NCBI GenBank assembly: GCA_002050365.1
Contig: MWYZ01000038.1
Location: forward strand, 23,523 to 87,522
DNA from: Acidobacteria bacterium 28-1
Lineage (GTDB): Bacteria > Acidobacteriota > Blastocatellia > Pyrinomonadales > Pyrinomonadaceae
Length of the DNA: 64,000 bases
Reading direction: 5' to 3'
Of this stretch, positions 22,012-31,066 are shown one piece after another (position 1 is the first letter of the stretch; the number at the start of each line of letters is the position of its first letter). The notes beneath the pieces were generated by a model, which did not search any database, was not told the origin of the DNA, and worked only from the letters and a program-made list of their open reading frames with translations. A program made the position numbers and the translations under genes.

Positions 22012-23520
22012 ATGTTTCAAAAAATTCTAATTGCTAATCGCGGAGAAATCGCCTGTCGTGTAATTCGCGCCTGCCGCGATATGAATATCAAAAACGTCGC
22101 CGTTTATTCGGAAGCCGACCGTGACGCGCTTCACGTCCGAATGGCGGACGAGGCGTATCTTATCGGTGCGCCGCCTTCGAACGAAAGCTATCTGCACGGC
22201 GAGAAAATTATTGAAACAGCCAAAAAATCAGGCGCGGAAGCGATTCATCCGGGTTACGGTTTTCTTTCGGAGAATGCTGATTTTGTCCGCGAAGCAACTA
22301 GGCAAGGAATTACATTTATCGGACCGTCGCCGGAAGCGATGGACTCAATGGGAGGAAAAATCAGCGCGAGAAAAATTGCGATTGACGCTGATGTTCCCGT
22401 CGTTCCGGGAACGACCGAGCCGCTCGAATCTTTTGAAGAAGCGCAAAAAATCGCGGCGGAAGTCGGATATCCGATTATGCTCAAAGCGGCGGCGGGCGGC
22501 GGCGGAAAAGGAATGCGTTTCGTCCAGAGCGCGGACGATTTGAAATCCGCGTATGAAACGTCGCGCGGCGAAGCACTCGCCTCTTTCAGCAACGACGAAG
22601 TTTATATCGAAAAAGCCGTCCTGCGTCCGCGTCACGTCGAAATTCAAGTTTTTTCAGATAAATACGGAAATTATGTTCACTTAGGTGAGCGCGAATGTTC
22701 CATACAACGTCGCCATCAAAAAGTCATTGAGGAATGCCCGTCACCAATTAACTCGGCAGAACTTCGTGCAAAAATGGGTGAAAGTGCGATAAAGGTCGCG
22801 AAAGCGGTCAATTACGTGGGCGCGGGAACCGTTGAATTTCTCGTTTCGGATGAAACGCGCGAATTTTATTTTTTAGAAATGAACACGCGCCTTCAAGTCG
22901 AGCATCCGGTGACGGAACTCGTCACGGGCATTGACCTAGTGCGCGAGCAAATTCTGGTTGCCTTTGGCGAAAAATTATCTTTCACGCAAGGTGAAATCGA
23001 ATGGAAAAATCACGCCATCGAATGTCGCGTTTATGCTGAAGACCCGGATAATAATTTTCTGCCGTCGCCGGGAAAAATTACCAGATTGAGAATTCCGCAA
23101 GGAAACGGTGTCCGCGATGACGGCGGCGTTTATGAAGGCGCGGAGGTCTCGATTTATTACGACCCGATGATTTCCAAACTTGCTGTTTTCGGCAGAACAC
23201 GCGCGGAGGCGATAGACCGCATGCGGCGGGCTTTGCAGGAATATGAAGTCGGCGGCATCAAAACCACTCTGCCATTTTTCCGCGAAATTGTTGAAGACGA
23301 GGAATTTATTGCCGGAAATCTCGACACAGGTTTTATTACGCGCTTTAATGAACGTAAGAAGGCAAAAGACCCGGACGAAACAGCCCGTGATTTGGCTTTG
23401 ATAGCTTCGGCTTTGGCTTTTTCAGACAGACAAAAAACAGTTTCAAGCGAAGCGCAGACTCAAACCGCAAGCCATTGGGCAACAATCGGAAGAATGGCTT
23501 TACACGCAAATCGTTTGTAA
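22012..23520 (+). CDS. accC: Acetyl-CoA carboxylase, biotin carboxylase subunit
   Basis: Carboxylates biotin on the carrier protein at the first step of fatty-acid synthesis. It starts MFQKILIANRGEIACRVIRA (classic AccC), has the ATP-grasp loop KAAAGGGGKGMR, the catalytic block EMNTRLQVEHPVTE and the biotin-carboxylase C-terminal domain (ECRVYAEDPDNNFLPSPGKI). At 502 residues it is about 50 longer than E. coli AccC, with a C-terminal extension (DETARDLALIASALAFSDRQ) like those seen in propionyl- or acyl-CoA carboxylase subunits. No accB is nearby, so the partner is elsewhere and substrate range is not certain. Confidence 0.92.
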   Translation: MFQKILIANRGEIACRVIRACRDMNIKNVAVYSEADRDALHVRMADEAYLIGAPPSNESYLHGEKIIETAKKSGAEAIHPGYGFLSENADFVREATRQGITFIGPSPEAMDSMGGKISARKIAIDADVPVVPGTTEPLESFEEAQKIAAEVGYPIMLKAAAGGGGKGMRFVQSADDLKSAYETSRGEALASFSNDEVYIEKAVLRPRHVEIQVFSDKYGNYVHLGERECSIQRRHQKVIEECPSPINSAELRAKMGESAIKVAKAVNYVGAGTVEFLVSDETREFYFLEMNTRLQVEHPVTELVTGIDLVREQILVAFGEKLSFTQGEIEWKNHAIECRVYAEDPDNNFLPSPGKITRLRIPQGNGVRDDGGVYEGAEVSIYYDPMISKLAVFGRTRAEAIDRMRRALQEYEVGGIKTTLPFFREIVEDEEFIAGNLDTGFITRFNERKKAKDPDETARDLALIASALAFSDRQKTVSSEAQTQTASHWATIGRMALHANRL

Positions 23521-23686
23521 AACGGTGGTATGAACAGTGTTTTCCAGCGCAAATTGATTCATATCAGCCTAAAGAATGAAGAAAGGAAATAGCAATTTGC
23601 GAAAGAGACTCGCTTGTGAAGGTAATTGATTATTACTCAATGGTTTTTGCTGAAATGTGGTTATTAAATTAGGATAGGGAAAAATT

Positions 23687-23896
23687 ATGGAAGAATTACT
23701 GAAACAATTGATGGGAAAAAAAGTTGACATTTCTTGCGGCACAAACGCGATTTTCAGCGGCGAAGTGGTTGATATAAAAGGCGGCATTTTGTATCTGCGC
23801 GATGACGAAGAACGAGTGGCTTATGTTTCGATTGAAAGAGTGGCGATTGTTTGGGAAGTAAAGGAACAGCAGACTCGTCCGGGTTTCGTAAGTTAA
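23687..23896 (+). CDS. MM0924-family small beta-barrel protein
   Basis: A 69-residue protein: MEELLKQLMGKKVDISCGTN, AIFSGEVVDIKGGILYLRDD and RVAYVSIERVAIVWEV. The short strands with Gly turns suggest an Sm-like or PRC-like barrel, and the sequence fits the MM0924 family of unknown function. An A-rich stretch precedes the ATG (ATAGGGAAAAATT). The 166 bp upstream appear non-coding and may contain its promoter. Confidence 0.7.
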   Translation: MEELLKQLMGKKVDISCGTNAIFSGEVVDIKGGILYLRDDEERVAYVSIERVAIVWEVKEQQTRPGFVS

Positions 23897-23962
23897 CTTT
23901 TAATTTTTTAATTTAACGCGAGAAAATTTGAAGAAATCCGCATTCAAAGTTTTTCTAAGTTT

Positions 23963-24601
23963 TTATTTTTCCGCTGCTAACCGCCGAAAACCGACAATGC
24001 GTTTTGCCCAATAACCGTCAAATCTTGAATATGTAACGCCCTGGCTCGAAGAAGCGTGGTAAAAGCCGCTTTCGTCAAAGACGATGCCGATGTGTCCGAG
24101 TTTGTTGAAAAAGACGAGCGTTCCGAATTTATATCTGTCCGCGCCGTCAACCTCAACCGAATTTTGCCAAAGCGCTTTTGCGCTCGAGCGTTCGAAATTA
24201 AAGCCTGCATCATAGAAAACGCTCCACACAAGTCCCGAACAATCAAAAGCATTTGGTCCCGTCGAGCCGTAACGATAGGGAATACCCGCGCGAATCTGAA
24301 TCGCTCTCAATAACTTTTGATTGAAAGACGCGCTGTAACTTTTCATTGCAGAAGGGATTGGTAAAGAATTAAGCGGTTGCGAAGAACCTGTTTTTTTTAC
24401 AAGTGTGGGCGGCTTTTGAGTGATAACGATTTGGTTGGTTAATGTCGGTCTCTTTGAATTTTGGCTGGGCGGCTGATTTATCGGTCGAGATTCGGTCGGC
24501 TGATTCGGAACGACTCTCGATCGTTGCTGAGAAAAAGCGGCGGCGGAAAAAATCAACACGATTGATGCGGAAAAACACAAAGACTTACAAAAATTCATCA
24601 A
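23963..24601 (-). CDS. Secreted NlpC/P60 (C40) peptidoglycan peptidase
   Basis: Cleaves peptide bonds in the cell wall. A signal peptide (MMNFCKSLCFSASIVLIFSA, cleavage near AAFSQ) is followed by a disordered Pro/Ser/Thr/Gln-rich spacer (to about residue 90) and a C-terminal NlpC/P60 domain. The active Cys is at 121 in NAFDCSGLVW, the His in LGHIGIVFD and a third polar residue in FYHASS. The family core YRYGSTGPNAFDCSG is intact, so it is likely active. It is convergent with the upstream small gene across about 66 bp. Confidence 0.9.
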   Translation of the reverse strand: MMNFCKSLCFSASIVLIFSAAAFSQQRSRVVPNQPTESRPINQPPSQNSKRPTLTNQIVITQKPPTLVKKTGSSQPLNSLPIPSAMKSYSASFNQKLLRAIQIRAGIPYRYGSTGPNAFDCSGLVWSVFYDAGFNFERSSAKALWQNSVEVDGADRYKFGTLVFFNKLGHIGIVFDESGFYHASSSQGVTYSRFDGYWAKRIVGFRRLAAEK

Positions 24602-25039
24602 GCAAAAACTCCAAATTTTTAAATTTGTTAAGGGAAAGTTTCGGTGCCAAGCAGAAATGATTTCCGCCCTAATTTAAAAACAGTTAAAACAATAATTATT
24701 TCTGAAAATCTTTAACGAAGACTTTTTGTAAAAGTAAATTGTTGGATTATTATTTAACTAAGAACTGGTAAATTGTTGCTTAAATAACCGAAAAATGCAA
24801 ATTGAAAATTCATTACAATTAGAAACAGATTTATTTAAGCAAATTTTACGATTGGGTTTTGATAAAACGACGGGCAAAAACAAGTCAGATACTAAAGAAA
24901 TACTTTTTGATTGAATTTTAGAATCCAATCAAAAAGTCCCGCCATCTCTTCTCCGCTTTGCCTATCTTCCGAGTTGTTCTCGAATAATTTGAGACACTCT
25001 TAATGAATGACAGCTTCCAAATATTTTATGAAACAAAAA
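24602..25039. other. Mostly non-coding interval, AT-rich
   Basis: 438 bp between the NlpC gene and the subtilase terminator. The only candidate frame is 24795-24914 (+), 39 residues (MQIENSLQLETDLFKQILRL, then GFDKTTGKNKSDTKEILFD), which has helix-like composition but no strong ribosome binding site. The rest shows no gene, repeat or clear signal. Confidence 0.4.
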
Positions 25040-25061
25040 GGAGCGTGTTTATTCACGCTCC
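25040..25061 (-). terminator. Intrinsic terminator for the subtilase gene
   Basis: GGAGCGTG (25040-25047) pairs with CACGCTCC (25054-25061). On the minus strand the stem is followed by TTTTTGTTTC. It lies beyond the second stop codon (25089) and not near the first (25365), consistent with transcription through the whole former reading frame. Confidence 0.7.
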
Positions 25062-25088
25062 CAAGAAATTTGTAATTTCAAAATTACT

Positions 25089-25364
25089 TTATGCTGAGTA
25101 ATTAAAATTGAGGAACAAATGCGTTCGGAAACTGAAATATCCCGTCTCGGCAAGCGTGGCATTTATTCCCGTAGTGGTCACATTTGTTGCACTGACTACC
25201 GTCAATGATTGCAACCCAGCTCCGGCGTTCACATGGTTAACCGCCACCGAGCCCGATCCGCTTGACACTCCAAAGGAAACGATACCACCTGGGAATAGGT
25301 CTCCCTCAGTCACCGTCGTGAATGGGGTGCAAATCTGCGATTTCGGAGTTGGCGTCGGCGTTGG
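25089..25364 (-). pseudogene. Separated C-terminal tail of the S8 peptidase, after an in-frame TAA
   Basis: In the same frame as the peptidase, directly after its TAA stop, the sequence continues as a Pro-Thr linker (PTPTPTPKSQICTPFTTV) and a domain of about 75 residues (TEGDLFPGGIVSFGVSSGSG, then SVAVNHVNAGAGLQSLTVVS, ending FLNFNYSA). The frame stays open until a TAA at 25089. There is no separate start signal, so the tail is either lost through the stop or reached by readthrough. Confidence 0.7.
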
Positions 25365-27593
25365 TTAAGGTGTCGGAAATGACGCAACACCGCTTGCTAC
25401 CAGCGCATAATCAGCGTCAATCACGTCAGTTTCCGCGCGTGCGTCTTGCACCAATTCCGCTGCGGTTACTTCTATCGTCCAATTTCCCCCTTCCGGAGTT
25501 TGTATAAACACATTTTCTACCGTGTCCACAATGTTTGCTGTGCCGCCGGGAGTTGACCACATTCCGCCGCCCACACCGAGACCATTGTTGCCGTGATAAA
25601 CGTCGCCGTTCGGAGCGGTAACTTTCAGCGACAAATCGTTTATTCGCGCTCTGGTGGCTGACGGACTGCCCATCGGGTCGGCGTAAACCATCGTTATTTT
25701 GAGCGGGTCGGTGCTGCCCGATGCAACCGTTACCGTATAAGACGTGGTTTGCAGATTCGTCAGCACGTCGGCTTCGTTGACAATCAACATTCGATCGCGA
25801 AGGTTGTAAAGATTTGTTAAATCGGCTCGTCCGAAACCCTGCCGAACACGCGTTATGTTCGTTCCGGGAATCGTCATATCCCATTGAATGGCGGTATTAA
25901 TCATTACGGCTTTGGCGGTTGTCATATGCGGTGCGCTTTCAAAAACAGTTGCGCCGGTCGGATTGCCGAAAATGCCGTTGTGCCACATTTGAAAGAAAAT
26001 ACCGAAATGTCCAGCAGTAATCGGTGTCGCCGAACTCGTGCCGTTAAAACCTGCCGTGTAAGCGGTGGTTGAGCTGCTGGTAGTGGTGAAGATATTGTCG
26101 TAAAAATGAGCCAGCTCCGGTTTGAGTCGCCCGTCAGCAGCCGGTCCGACGCTCGCACCTGTCCAACGGTCGTCGGTTAAAGTTGCAGTGTTGTAATGGG
26201 TGATGCCGCCGATGGAAACGACGTTTTTCGCCCACGCTTGCGGACGTGATTGTTGATTGCCGGAGTTGCTTTGCGAATTGAGCAGAACGAAATCGTTGAT
26301 AAATAGAATATCGTCCATCTCCGCGGAAATAGTGTTATACGCCGTCGTCAACGAACTGCCCCAACTGTTTGATTGATAAACTGCTCTATACGGCTTTTGT
26401 TTAAGTTCGGCAGTGTGCGTGTAACGGTTGCCGCCGACATAATTGTTATAGCTCGCCATGATGCCTTGCGCTTCTGGCAACATTCCGCGTCCTTGCGGAT
26501 TTGCCGTGCCGCGTCCGAAATTGATGCCGTAGGTCGCCGTACCATGACTGTCAACGCCAAACGTGCCGTGCAGAAGCGGAGCTAAACCCGAATTAAAATC
26601 GACGTGGGTAGTCAGGAAACCACCGTCCATCACTTCAGCCCGAACGCCTTCACCTCTAAAGCCGAGCGTTGTTTCGATAAAATTCGCGCCGCCGATGGCT
26701 CGCACAATATCCATATCCGGTTCGGGTGCGCTCCACCGGTCAATAAATAAAACATCCGTTTCATCTGCTAAAGCGAGCAGTTGCCCAGCCGTCAGCGTGG
26801 CTTCCATTCTGAAACCTTCCTTAATTATTAATTCAACTTTGCCGCCGAGCGTCTGAATGCGCTGGGCGAGTTTGCCCTGCATAAATTGTCCGCGTTCCAA
26901 AACCATAATGTTGTAACGCATCGTTGGTAAGCTATCATTCGCTAAACCTTGACGCAGATATTCTTCGAGTTTATAAGCCGGTTGATACCGTCCGACCCAC
27001 CGCACATACGGCAGATTCTCCACCGATTGTTTGGTTTCACCATCCATTTTGACAAGGTAAGAATGATTCGGCAGATAAATATAAGTTTTGCCGCCTAAAG
27101 CCTGAATCGCATCGCTGTATTCTTTGAGCGGCTGCGTCACAAACTGGACGATATAAGTGTTCTCGGCATCGGCACTGTTTTTCGCCGTCAAAGCATCGGT
27201 CGTCGTCGGAACTTCCACCAAGGGGTCGAAGTTCGCATACCGCAGAAGCATTTCGTAAGAAGTTTCTTGAGTTTTTACAATCGTCTTGCCATCCAAACTA
27301 ATGGCGTAAAACGGCGATTTGCTTCCGCTTTGGCCTTCTTCCTGCCAAGTGAAGACTTTTGTATTTGATTGCGGCAATTCTATTACTCGTGCATCGGTAA
27401 TTGCCCGCGCCGAGCGGTAAAACGTGCCTAATTCGCCCGCGCTCATCGCAAATTGATTATTCTCCTGATTGATTTTCAACTCCATCGGTTGATTGGCACG
27501 GGCAGTATTCATTGTTTGAAGAACGACAATCATCAAAAGCATCACGGCTAAAGATAAAAAAAACCATCGGTTCGATTTTCGGATATATTTCAT
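25365..27593 (-). CDS. Secreted subtilisin-like serine peptidase (S8)
   Basis: A 742-residue exported protease. A membrane-spanning signal (residues 12-34) is followed by an inhibitor-like propeptide (to about 300) and the S8 catalytic domain with Asp323 (AEVMDGGFL), His350 (DSHGTATYG) and Ser520 (FNGTSSATP). A C-terminal proprotein-convertase-like region (NGDVYHGNNGLGVGGGMWST, ENVFIQTPEGGNWTIEVTAA) closes it. The frame ends at TAA inside a Pro-Thr repeat, and a further 91 codons remain open beyond it. A clear terminator lies only after that second part, which suggests the stop is recent. Confidence 0.9.
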   Translation of the reverse strand: MKYIRKSNRWFFLSLAVMLLMIVVLQTMNTARANQPMELKINQENNQFAMSAGELGTFYRSARAITDARVIELPQSNTKVFTWQEEGQSGSKSPFYAISLDGKTIVKTQETSYEMLLRYANFDPLVEVPTTTDALTAKNSADAENTYIVQFVTQPLKEYSDAIQALGGKTYIYLPNHSYLVKMDGETKQSVENLPYVRWVGRYQPAYKLEEYLRQGLANDSLPTMRYNIMVLERGQFMQGKLAQRIQTLGGKVELIIKEGFRMEATLTAGQLLALADETDVLFIDRWSAPEPDMDIVRAIGGANFIETTLGFRGEGVRAEVMDGGFLTTHVDFNSGLAPLLHGTFGVDSHGTATYGINFGRGTANPQGRGMLPEAQGIMASYNNYVGGNRYTHTAELKQKPYRAVYQSNSWGSSLTTAYNTISAEMDDILFINDFVLLNSQSNSGNQQSRPQAWAKNVVSIGGITHYNTATLTDDRWTGASVGPAADGRLKPELAHFYDNIFTTTSSSTTAYTAGFNGTSSATPITAGHFGIFFQMWHNGIFGNPTGATVFESAPHMTTAKAVMINTAIQWDMTIPGTNITRVRQGFGRADLTNLYNLRDRMLIVNEADVLTNLQTTSYTVTVASGSTDPLKITMVYADPMGSPSATRARINDLSLKVTAPNGDVYHGNNGLGVGGGMWSTPGGTANIVDTVENVFIQTPEGGNWTIEVTAAELVQDARAETDVIDADYALVASGVASFPTP

Positions 27594-27913
27594 TTTTTAT
27601 TTCCTATAATTTATTTCGCTGTTGGCAAGCGATTGAAAGAATAAGTTTTCCACCTTTATTCTTTGAGCCTCATTTGAATTAACTTTGCACGCACAAAGTC
27701 CGTTTAACAAATAAAAATGTGTATTCAAGCGTTATATCGAAATTGGCACTTCAAATTTTATTTGTTTCAGAAAATAATACTTCGCTTCTTTTTGAGATTT
27801 GTTTCGAGTATTCGAGTTAAAGATGAATAAATGTTACGACATTTTCCCTATTTTCGTAAAGCGAAAAAAGCAAAATATCAAATTATTTTAGCTTGCATCA
27901 AATCACAAATAAA
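27594..27913. other. AT-rich intergenic region upstream of the subtilase gene
   Basis: About 320 bp with no gene. It should hold the leftward subtilase promoter, and AGGA lies 10 bp before that start codon, but I cannot place -35 and -10 boxes with confidence. No repeat was found. Confidence 0.4.
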
Positions 27914-27933
27914 AAGACGGTCAAAGCCGTCTT
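27914..27933 (-). terminator. Intrinsic terminator after the ErpA-like gene
   Basis: AAGACGG (27914-27920) pairs with CCGTCTT (27927-27933) around a 6-nt loop, with a run of five T residues on the minus strand. It is 30 bp past the stop of the gene at 27963. Confidence 0.7.
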
Positions 27934-27962
27934 ACCTAACTATTCAAAATTTCATAATAAAG

Positions 27963-28319
27963 TTATGCTGAAAACGAAGTTCCGCAACCGCAGCCGCCAG
28001 TCGCATTTGGGTTTTCAAACGTAAAACCAGAACCCATCATATTCGATGTGTAATCAACTTGTATACCATTTAAATATTGTGCGCTGAACATATCTACAAA
28101 AAGGCGCACGCCTTCCTGTTCGACGATAAAATCGCCGGTTTTCGATTCTTCTTCGATGTTCAAACTATATTGAAAACCCGAACAACCGCCCGGCACGACT
28201 CTAACGCGAAGTCCCGCCGTTTCCGGCAAATCCTCTTCACTCGTCATAAACGTTTTAATTTCTTTCGCCGCGTTCGGCGTTACCTTGATTTCAACCGATG
28301 GTGCTGCAACTGCTGACAT
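27963..28319 (-). CDS. erpA: Iron-sulfur cluster insertion protein (ErpA/IscA family)
   Basis: A 118-residue A-type carrier that delivers Fe-S clusters to target enzymes. The three conserved Cys are present: one in VPGGCSGFQYSL and two in TGGCGCGTSF near the C-terminus. The family body EGVRLFVDMFSAQYLNGIQV and DYTSNMMGSGFTFENPNA is standard. An AAGGAG site lies upstream of the start. It stands alone with no isc or suf genes nearby. Confidence 0.93.
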   Translation of the reverse strand: MSAVAAPSVEIKVTPNAAKEIKTFMTSEEDLPETAGLRVRVVPGGCSGFQYSLNIEEESKTGDFIVEQEGVRLFVDMFSAQYLNGIQVDYTSNMMGSGFTFENPNATGGCGCGTSFSA

Positions 28320-28459
28320 TTTTATAATCTCCTTATCAATAATTTCAAAGGATTCGGCTGAAGGCGAATCCTTACTTTAATGTCAATTTTACACGGACAA
28401 TTTGAAAAGCACAAGCTAAAAATCGGCGCGGCTGCCGGCATCGCAACGCGGGGCAAAAT

Positions 28460-28573
28460 CGAAAAATTATTTGCTCCGGCAGTCAGCGTGTTGCACCGGA
28501 CGGCAAGATCGACTTTTTTGTCGCGGTTAAAATCGCCAACGGTCATAAATGCCGGCGAATTAGTCACGATCAC
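28460..28573 (-). pseudogene. FG-GAP/VCBS repeat remnant
   Basis: On the minus strand the phrase SPAFMTVGDFNRDKKVDLAV matches one blade of an FG-GAP/VCBS propeller (pattern GDFNxDxxxDLAV). It then decays into sequence without repeat structure. No start or continuing frame exists. It lies just beyond the end of the DUF1501 gene, in a locus with other FG-GAP proteins. Confidence 0.5.
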
Positions 28574-28581
28574 GGAAAATG

Positions 28582-28602
28582 TCTTCTGTTTTCTGTCTTC
28601 TG
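28582..28602. repeat. Three tandem heptads TCTTCTG
   Basis: TCTTCTG, TTTTCTG, TCTTCTG in direct succession, immediately before the DUF1501 stop codon region. No inverted arm is seen. Confidence 0.8.
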
Positions 28603-28604
28603 CC

Positions 28605-30020
28605 TTACACCATAAATCCCAAATCCGAACCGCTAAAACTATTAATATTTGGGAAGACGAGCGGAATGTCGTTTTGGGAAAGCCCGAACCAACGCGCTAA
28701 CGTGGCGGCATATTGTTCGACCGACACTGACGGAATCAACCTGCCGCGTGTTTCGGCATCGTCGGGTCCGGCGTTGACTAAAGTCGGAAAAATTGTTCCG
28801 TTAGCCGTCGGTCTGCCGTAGAAATTTCCGCCGAGAACCGAGCCGCCCAACACGAGATGATGTCCGCCCCAAGCGTGGTCTGTGCCAACGCCCGAACCCG
28901 AACCCGACGGGTTTAGCGTCCGGTTAAAATCGCTCATCGTAAAAGTCGTTACGTCCGCCGAAATTCCTTGCGCCACCGTTTCATCGTAAAACGCCTTCAA
29001 CGCTTGGCTAACTTGCGTCCATAAACTCGCGTGATTCGTCAACTGATTGCCGTGCGTGTCGAAACCGCCTAGTTGGACGTAGAAAACTTGACGGCTCATA
29101 TTCAGTTGAGAGCGAAACTTCATCAATTTTGCCACTTGCTGGAGCTGATTGCCGAGTGAGGTATTCGGAAATGTCACGGTCAATGCCGGGTCGCTGCTCA
29201 GTTGCTGGCTGACGTTGATTGCCTGCTGCGTTAAAGTGCTGGCAGCTTGCGTCAACGTATAATTCAAATCGGCTTGCCGGATATTGTTCATCGCCGTGCG
29301 CCGTGCAAAATCATCGGTTGCCGTGCCGAATCCGTTCAAAGTCAAAAGTTGATTGAGCGGTGTCGGCGCGGGCGCGACGATGAGCGGCGTTGAATTATTG
29401 CCGACGGCAAAAACATTTGCGCCGCTCGACAATTGGCTAATCATCGGGATCGCCGCGCCGCCGTTCTGATTTGCCGTGCGGTCTGAAAGCCGTCCGCCCC
29501 AGCCGGTCGGCGAACTGTAGTTGGAAATCGCGGTTTTAAATTGTTCGACTTGGTTTGTGTGCGAAAATAGCTGCATCGGACGCGCCGCGCCGGATTGATA
29601 TTGCGCTCTGGTGAGCGTCTGCATTAACGTTCCAACGTTACAGACGACGGCAAGTTTATTTTGTCCCCAAAGCGTGTGCAAATCGGTCATACTCGGATGA
29701 AAACCGTAAGTCTGACCGCTCAAAGAAGCGGGTGAAATTGAAAGCAGACTGCTGCGGGCAATTGCCAAACCTTGCGATTGCCGCGCCGCCGCATATTGCC
29801 CGTAACCCGCGTCGTAATTCGGAATAACCGTATTGTTGCTGTCATTACCGCCCGCCAGAAAAACGCAGACGAGAGCTTTGTAATTGCCGCCGCTCGCGTT
29901 ATCAGTTTCCTTATCCTGCGCGAGCGCGTTGATTAAACCGAAATGACGCATCTGCGTCGCCAATGCCGCCATACTCAAAGCCCGGCAGGATGTTTTTAAG
30001 AATTCTCTTCTATCTTTCAT
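28605..30020 (-). CDS. DUF1501 Tat-exported protein
   Basis: A 471-residue protein with a twin-arginine signal (MKDRREFLKTSCRALSMAAL). The ATG at 30020 is used because it gives the normal Tat start; a TTG 15 bp upstream is unlikely. The body (KALVCVFLAGGNDSNNTVIP, YVQLGGFDTHGNQLTNHASL, DFNRTLNPSGSGSGVGTDHA) is the sulfatase/phosphatase-like fold of DUF1501. These usually pair with DUF1800 proteins, and a DUF1800 gene lies in the same operon here, split from it by an FG-GAP protein. Substrate unknown. Confidence 0.88.
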   Translation of the reverse strand: MKDRREFLKTSCRALSMAALATQMRHFGLINALAQDKETDNASGGNYKALVCVFLAGGNDSNNTVIPNYDAGYGQYAAARQSQGLAIARSSLLSISPASLSGQTYGFHPSMTDLHTLWGQNKLAVVCNVGTLMQTLTRAQYQSGAARPMQLFSHTNQVEQFKTAISNYSSPTGWGGRLSDRTANQNGGAAIPMISQLSSGANVFAVGNNSTPLIVAPAPTPLNQLLTLNGFGTATDDFARRTAMNNIRQADLNYTLTQAASTLTQQAINVSQQLSSDPALTVTFPNTSLGNQLQQVAKLMKFRSQLNMSRQVFYVQLGGFDTHGNQLTNHASLWTQVSQALKAFYDETVAQGISADVTTFTMSDFNRTLNPSGSGSGVGTDHAWGGHHLVLGGSVLGGNFYGRPTANGTIFPTLVNAGPDDAETRGRLIPSVSVEQYAATLARWFGLSQNDIPLVFPNINSFSGSDLGFMV

Positions 30021-30062
30021 AACTGTAATACTCAAAAAATTTGTTTTAATAAACTCCGATGC

Positions 30063-31022
30063 CTATCTATAGGGCATATTCGGAACGGGAACGTCGTCCG
30101 GACTACCGAATTGGATACCGATTAAAGTTTCAAAATCAGCCCCTAAGATATACCAATATTGATTACTTGGACGATAGACGGCGATGTTTGCACCGCCGAT
30201 ATTATCGTAATCTGCCGGAACGGGAATATCAGTTCCCGTTCCGAAGTTATACGCGCTGACGGTTTGGTATGTGTCAAAATTGCTTTCCCAGATATACCAA
30301 GTGCCGGTACTCGGTCGAAACACAGCTAAATCTGTTATTCCGTCGTCATTATAATCTTCCGGGACTATACGGTCTCCAGTTGCGCCAAATCGGTAGACAG
30401 CGGGAACGTCGCCATCTTTTAACAAATACCAAGTGCCGTTAACCGGTCGATAAACAGCCAGATTGAGACCGCCTTGTAAAGTATAAAATCCCGGAACAGG
30501 TATATCTCCGCTTGTTCCCCAGAATTTAGTCGTTAGAGTGTTATTCGAACTATTAAGAATGAACCATGCGCCATTTCTAAACACGGCTATATCAGCTTTT
30601 TGGTCATTATCGTAGTCCATCGAAACAGGACGGTCAGTGCTGATGCCAAATTGAGTTGATTGAAATGTATTTCCGTAATCGCCGGAAATATACCAAAAGG
30701 AATTACCGGGTCGCCAGACGGCAATATTACACACAGCCGGGTCAAGGTAAAATTGTGGAACAGGTATATCGCCGGCTGTTCCAAAGGTAAAAGATGCTTC
30801 TCTTTCTCTGGAACTAAAAAGTATTCGCCAGGTTCCGTTATTATATAAAGACAAGTCGGCTTTTTGGTCGCCGTCAAAATCATATGGCGTCCGATTGGGA
30901 AAATTATTTTTTAAATCCGGTTGAGCAGATGACTCGCACAAATATACCTGAAACAACATTATCAACAGATAAATAGTCATGTAAATTGCTTTAACCAACC
31001 GACGAGATTTACTATTTTTCAC
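30063..31022 (-). CDS. Secreted FG-GAP/VCBS beta-propeller protein
   Basis: A 319-residue protein with an N-terminal signal or anchor (YMTIYLLIMLFQVYLCESSA). It has about six repeats built on phrases such as DFDGDQKADLSLYNNGTWRI, DYDNDQKADIAVFRNGAWFI and DYNDDGITDLAVFRPSTGTW. Each has a calcium-loop-like Asp cluster and a WYIL strand, giving a seven-bladed propeller if the N-terminal strand closes it. Close relatives form the C-terminus of the large protein at 33830. It sits between the DUF1800 and DUF1501 genes with 44 and 42 bp gaps, so all three may be one operon. Confidence 0.85.
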   Translation of the reverse strand: MKNSKSRRLVKAIYMTIYLLIMLFQVYLCESSAQPDLKNNFPNRTPYDFDGDQKADLSLYNNGTWRILFSSREREASFTFGTAGDIPVPQFYLDPAVCNIAVWRPGNSFWYISGDYGNTFQSTQFGISTDRPVSMDYDNDQKADIAVFRNGAWFILNSSNNTLTTKFWGTSGDIPVPGFYTLQGGLNLAVYRPVNGTWYLLKDGDVPAVYRFGATGDRIVPEDYNDDGITDLAVFRPSTGTWYIWESNFDTYQTVSAYNFGTGTDIPVPADYDNIGGANIAVYRPSNQYWYILGADFETLIGIQFGSPDDVPVPNMPYR

Positions 31023-31066
31023 ATATTCTCCCCGAATATAAATTCCGTTTGTCTTTGTACAAAAAA

